Positions 60,352 to 64,000 of a DNA stretch of 64,000 bases are shown here, piece by piece. The notes under the pieces were generated by a model. It saw nothing but the letters and a program-made list of their open reading frames with translations. It was not told where the DNA came from and made no database searches. The stretch is taken from assembly GCA_963804045.1 (NCBI GenBank), contig CAWDOR010000034.1:145103-209102 (forward strand), given 5' to 3'. A program made the position numbers and the translations under genes. The number at the start of each line of letters is the position of its first letter. The first letter of the stretch is position 1. This DNA comes from Rhodoblastus sp963804045 (GTDB lineage: Bacteria; Pseudomonadota; Alphaproteobacteria; Rhizobiales; Beijerinckiaceae).

Positions 60352-62289
60352 TCAGCCGCCGCGATTGGCGATCAGATCCTCGACCACCGTCGGATCGGCC
60401 AGAGTCGAGGTGTCGCCAAGAGCGCCGAATTCGTTTTCGGCGATCTTGCGCAGGATGCGCCGCATGATCTTGCCAGAGCGTGTTTTGGGCAGGCCCGGAG
60501 CGAACTGGATCACGTCGGGTGAGGCGATCGGACCAATTTCCTTGCGGACCCAGGCGACCAGTTCCTTGCGCAATTCTTCAGTCGGCTCGACGCCTTCCAT
60601 CACGGTGACATAGGCATAGATGCCCTGCCCCTTGAGATCGTGCGGATAGCCGACCACGGCCGCTTCCGACACCGCCGGGTGAGCGACCAGAGCGCTTTCG
60701 ACTTCCGCGGTGCCCATGCGATGGCCGGAAACGTTGATGACGTCGTCGACGCGTCCGGTGATCCAGTAAAAACCGTCCTCGTCGCGACGGCAGCCGTCGC
60801 CGGTGAAATATTTGCCGGGATAGGTGGAGAAATAAGTCTGCTGGAAGCGCTCATGGTCGCCATAAACGGTGCGCATTTGGCCCGGCCAGCTGTCGGCGAT
60901 CACGAGGTTGCCCTCGCAGGCGCCTTCGATAACCACGCCATTGGCGTCCACCACTTGCGGCTGAACGCCGAAGAACGGACGGGTCGCCGAACCGGGCTTC
61001 AGCTTGGTCGCGCCAGGCAGCGGCGAGATGAGAATGCCGCCGGTTTCGGTCTGCCACCAGGTGTCGACGATCGGGCAACGTTCCTCGCCGACGACGCGAT
61101 GATACCATTCCCAGGCTTCGGGGTTGATCGGTTCGCCGACCGAGCCCAGCAACCGCAGGGTTTTGCGGGAGGTCCGCTTCACCGGCTCCTCGCCGGCGCC
61201 CATCAGCGAACGGATCGCCGTCGGGGCGGTATAGAAGATGTTGACGCCGTGCTTGTCCACCACGTCCCAGAAGCGGGAGATCGACGGATAGTTTGGAATG
61301 CCTTCGAACATCAAGGTGGTGGCGCCGTTCGCCAGCGGACCATAGACGATATAGGAATGGCCCGTGACCCAACCCACATCGGCGGTGCACCAATAAATGT
61401 CGCCGTCATGATAGTCGAAAATGTACTGATGGGTCATCGCCGCATAGACAAGATAGCCGCCAGTGCAATGGACCACGCCCTTGGGCGCGCCAGTCGATCC
61501 AGATGTGTAGAGGATGAACAGCGGGTCTTCGGCGTTCATTTCGGTCGGAGGGCAATCGGCGGAGGCCTTGGCGGTTTCTTCATGCCACCAGCAATCGCGG
61601 CCTTCCTTCCAGGCGACATTGCCGCCAGTGCGCTTGACGACGATTTGCGTCTGCACAATGTCGCCGGTCTTGTCGATCGCGGCGTCGGAATTGGCTTTCA
61701 AAGGCACCTTGCGGCCGCCGCGCAGACCTTCGTCGGCGGTGATGACGACCTTGGACTTGCAACCTTCAATGCGGCCCGCGACCGAATCCGGCGAGAAGCC
61801 GCCAAAGACGATCGAATGAACCGCGCCGACGCGGGCGCAGGCCAGCATCGCATAGGCGGCCTCGGGAATCATCGGCAGATAGATGGTGACGGTGTCGCCC
61901 TTGCCGATGCCCTTGGCTTTCAGCACATTGGCGAAGCGGCTGACTTCCTCGTGCAGTTGCTTATAGGTGATTTTCTTGGATTCATCGGGGTTGTCGCCTT
62001 CCCAGATGATCGCGACCTGGTCTCCGCGCTTGGCGAGATGACGGTCGACGCAGTTCAGCGACACATTGGTGGTGCCGTCCTCGAACCATTTGATTGACAC
62101 GTTATGCGGATCGTAGCTGGTGTGCTTCACCTTGGTGAAGGGCTTGATCCAGTCGATCCGTTTGCCCTGCTCGGCCCAGAAAGCGTCCGGGTTGGAGACC
62201 GACTGCGCGTACATTTCCTTGTACTTCGCGTCATTGATAAAGGCGCGGCTTTCCCACTCCGCCGGAACGGGATACACTTTTTCCGACAT
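60352..62289 (-). CDS. acsA: Acetyl-CoA synthetase
   Basis: AMP-forming ligase that activates acetate. The 645-residue product has the Acs_N lid (MYAQSVSNPDAFWAEQGKRI), LYTSGSTGAPKGVVH (A3 motif), GVNIFYTAPTAIRSLM, TWWQTETGG and the C-terminal lysine region TRSGKIMRRILRKIA, where the catalytic Lys is subject to acetylation in known enzymes. ATG 62289 has GGGAGGAAG upstream. It lies alone between its own promoter and terminator. Gives acetyl-CoA for the AcnA-containing TCA cycle. Confidence 0.97.
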   Translation of the reverse strand: MSEKVYPVPAEWESRAFINDAKYKEMYAQSVSNPDAFWAEQGKRIDWIKPFTKVKHTSYDPHNVSIKWFEDGTTNVSLNCVDRHLAKRGDQVAIIWEGDNPDESKKITYKQLHEEVSRFANVLKAKGIGKGDTVTIYLPMIPEAAYAMLACARVGAVHSIVFGGFSPDSVAGRIEGCKSKVVITADEGLRGGRKVPLKANSDAAIDKTGDIVQTQIVVKRTGGNVAWKEGRDCWWHEETAKASADCPPTEMNAEDPLFILYTSGSTGAPKGVVHCTGGYLVYAAMTHQYIFDYHDGDIYWCTADVGWVTGHSYIVYGPLANGATTLMFEGIPNYPSISRFWDVVDKHGVNIFYTAPTAIRSLMGAGEEPVKRTSRKTLRLLGSVGEPINPEAWEWYHRVVGEERCPIVDTWWQTETGGILISPLPGATKLKPGSATRPFFGVQPQVVDANGVVIEGACEGNLVIADSWPGQMRTVYGDHERFQQTYFSTYPGKYFTGDGCRRDEDGFYWITGRVDDVINVSGHRMGTAEVESALVAHPAVSEAAVVGYPHDLKGQGIYAYVTVMEGVEPTEELRKELVAWVRKEIGPIASPDVIQFAPGLPKTRSGKIMRRILRKIAENEFGALGDTSTLADPTVVEDLIANRGG

Positions 62290-62352
62290 TGACTTCCTCC
62301 CGGACAAGACTCGACGCCGCCATTCTTGCAAGGACGTCGTTAGCTCGAACCC

Positions 62353-62382
62353 ATTATGGCCTATCGCCGCGATTTCTCACAA
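62353..62382 (-). promoter_or_regulatory. Possible promoter of acsA
   Basis: On the minus strand TTGTGA (62377-62382) and CATAAT (62353-62358) are separated by 18 bp, 63 bp before the acsA ATG. Each differs from consensus by two positions or fewer at the most conserved bases. Confidence 0.45.
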
Positions 62383-62453
62383 GCCGCGCCGCCTCACACT
62401 TTGGTCCTGCGACATTGGGGGAAGCGAGACAGAAATCTTTGCGTGCGCAAGGA

Positions 62454-63057
62454 TCAAGGGCATTCCTTGCGGACCTTGTCCAAGGCCGGTCCAAGACCGG
62501 TGAGCTGATAGGTGTCGGTGGTCGTCTTGCCCTTGGCGGAAGCAGCTTTGACGACAAGCTTCGAGCCTTTTTTCATCGCATTGATGAACTGGCTCTCCTC
62601 GGCGGGGTTCTTGACCCAGGCGTTCGAGCCCTTGGCAAGCAGGCTGAATGTCGTCGAACCGATTTCGGCGGTCGCCTCGGAGCCATCTTTCATCGGGAAA
62701 CCCATGATGATCGAAATCTCATTCTTCACATTCTCAGCCGGGCGCGTCGAAATGAAAATATAGGCGGGATCGCGCGCAAGCTTGGCCGGCTCGCGGCTTT
62801 TTGGTTTGGCGAGGGCGTAGCAGGTCTTGGCCTTGCCCGGCGTCTGATAGGCCCCCCATTCGCCGAATGTGCCGAGTTCGCAGAGTTTTGCCGAACTCGC
62901 CGTCCTTTTTCGCCTTGTCCTTTTCGGTTTTTTCCTCGGTGGTCTTGTCCTTTTTCGCCTTGGCCAAGGCTTGTGTTTCTGGGGCCAAGACAGCGAAGGA
63001 AGCGGCGAGCAATCCAACCAGGACAATGCGGGTGTGACGCGAAGCGAAGGATTTCAT
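62454..63057 (-). CDS. Invasion-associated locus B (IalB)-like periplasmic protein, frameshifted here
   Basis: Family of exported alphaproteobacterial proteins of unclear function, named after Bartonella IalB. The N-terminal frame holds a signal peptide (IVLVGLLAASFAVLAPETQALA) and a Lys/Glu/Asp-rich linker; the other frame holds the IalB domain with WGAYQTPGKAKTCYALAKP, RDPAYIFISTRPAENVKNE, IGSTTFSLLAKGSNAWV and the C-terminal Cys. One extra base in the T run 62886-62889 separates them; removing it joins FGK to LCELGTFGEWG. Repaired length is 200 residues from ATG 63057. Two cysteines may form a disulfide. Confidence 0.85.
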
Positions 63058-63231
63058 CGAGCGGCCGTTCAGATGGGGTTGCGAAAGGCGAATCACTTGG
63101 ACGGGATCATAAGCATTTTTTTCGTCATGCAGGAGTGTCCCCTGACGAGGTTCCTAGGGGATGAAATGGGCGGAAATCGGACCGCTGACAGTTTCCACCC
63201 GACCACATATAGTTGCGATCCCCAAGCAAAA

Positions 63232-64000
63232 ATGGAAAGTCGGATGATCGCCGCTCTTTGCGAAAATCATGGCCCAGCAGAAAACCTGATTCTGCGGGAA
63301 CTGCCAGATCCAGCGCCCGGACCCGGGGAGGTGTTGGTTGCGCCGACGCGCGTCGCGCTGAATTTTTTCGATACTTTGATCATCGCCAATAAATATCAGA
63401 TCAAGCCGGATTTGCCGTTTTCGCCCGGCGGGGAGTTCTGTGGCAGGGTTTTGGCGCTCGGCGCGGGAGTTGGAGGCCTGAGGCCGGGAGACCGAATCGC
63501 CGGCTATTGTTCCTATGGCGCCGCACGCTCGCGCCTCGTCGTTCCCGGCGGAAAGCCTGTCGCGTGTGCCGGAGGGTTTGAGCGACGAATCCGCGGCTGG
63601 TCTTTTCATTACCTATGGCACGACGCTTCACGCGCTGAGACAGCGCGCCAATTTACAACCGGGCGAGTGCCTCGCCATTCTCGGCGCTTCCGGCGGGGTC
63701 GGATTGGCCGCCGTGGAGATTGGCCGGGCCATGGGCGCCCATGTGATCGCCTGCGCCTCTTCGCCGGAAAAGATAAATTTCGCCAAAAATTATGGCGCGC
63801 ATGACGGCGTCGATTATTCCACGGAGGATTTGAAGGAGGCGCTGAAAAGCCTGACCGATGGCAAGGGTGTGGATTGCGTTTACGACGCGATTGGCGGCGA
63901 GTTCAGCGAAAAAGCCCTGCGCGCCATGGCCTGGAAGGGGCGTTTTCTGGTCGTCGGTTTCGCCGCTGGCGAAATTCAAAAATTCCTTTAAATCTGACGC
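63232..64000 (+). CDS. NADPH:quinone oxidoreductase (zinc-independent MDR), partial and doubly frameshifted
   Basis: Medium-chain reductase of the QOR group. The N terminus shows PGPGEVLVAPTRVALNFFDTLI, PFSPGGEFCGRV and GDRIAGYCSYGA, without zinc-ligand residues. An extra C in 63544-63546 breaks the frame; removing it gives LVVPAESLSRVPEGLSDESAA. The nucleotide-binding domain then carries LAILGASGGVGLAAVEIG and YDAIGGEFSEKALRAM. A second break, one base missing near 63976-63981, makes a false stop; repair reads GEIPKIPLNLT up to the window edge, so the gene continues beyond 64000. Start is ATG 63232 or 63244. Confidence 0.88.

Noticed and set aside
1..64000. CRISPR arrays, insertion sequences, prophage, toxin-antitoxin or defence genes, secondary-metabolite clusters
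   Set aside because: None seen: gene content is core metabolism and information processing throughout, and the only tandem repeats are short (15 bp and about 21 bp periods) without spacers of CRISPR type.

Overview
This 64 kb window reads as a core chromosomal segment of an alphaproteobacterium, most likely Hyphomicrobiales (Rhizobiales), and possibly the Beijerinckiaceae/Methylocystaceae side of that order. The order call rests on gene order: leuS-lptE-holA, aroA-cmk-rpsA-sppA-ihfB-lapA-trpFBA-accD-folC, ccmABCDG beside acnA, coaA-hisEFAH-hisB divergent from hslVU, tsaB-rimI-plsC-miaB-phoH-ybeY-corC-lnt-(HTH)-metK-trmB, and mutM/ubiE-ubiB-coaBC-dut. A RegB/RegA redox two-component pair and an IalB-like protein fit the same group. 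The family-level guess is weak. No phage, insertion sequence, integrase, CRISPR array, toxin-antitoxin module or defence island is visible. No stretch longer than 300 bases lacks a gene.

Layout: 1-3658 typA (3' part) and regBA. 3660-7866 (minus) holA, lptE, leuS. 8022-10600 yggS, an L,D-transpeptidase, an OmpR-type response regulator and a lone cyclic-nucleotide-binding protein. 10613-22763 (minus) the folC-accD-trpABF-lapA-ihfB-sppA-Hsp70-like-rpsA-cmk-aroA block, with one tRNA-Glu(CTC) on the plus strand between rpsA and cmk. 22766-25672 (minus) cytochrome c maturation genes. 25816-30239 acnA and two periplasmic peptidoglycan enzymes. 30258-36304 (minus) SemiSWEET, hrcA, coaA and histidine genes. 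36489-41016 hslVU, a His/Arg-rich secreted protein, trpS and an Nfu-type protein. 41045-51328 tRNA modification, ribosome maturation and envelope genes through metK and trmB. 51315-59475 DNA repair, ubiquinone, CoA, nucleotide and cysteine genes, then ech and rpsT. 59546-64000 a PilZ protein, acsA, an IalB-like protein and a partial quinone oxidoreductase.

Functions: translation (leuS, trpS, rpsA, rpsT, tRNA-Glu, tsaB, rimI, miaB, trmB, ybeY, typA), amino acids (trpFBA, hisEFAHB, aroA, cysK), envelope (lptE, lnt, plsC, mepA, L,D-transpeptidases), respiration (ccm genes, ubiE, ubiB, regBA), cofactors (coaA, coaBC, folC), acetate and TCA entry (acsA, acnA), and proteostasis (hslVU, sppA, hrcA, Hsp70-like).

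The strongest anomaly is technical. Ten conserved genes (leuS, folC twice, trpF, sppA, trpS, rimI, ubiE, ialB-like, quinone oxidoreductase twice) carry single-base indels that break the frame, and hslV carries a 4-bp tandem duplication at its start. Most single-base sites lie in short homopolymers, and several genes are normally essential, so uncorrected sequencing or assembly error is the most economical reading. I found no convincing new multi-gene system. The best biological leads are small: a palindrome-rich, Fur-box-like leader before a secreted His/Arg-rich protein, an L,D-transpeptidase with a polyhistidine tail, a structured rpsA leader, a triple direct repeat between hisB and hslV, and several palindromes in divergent promoter regions.
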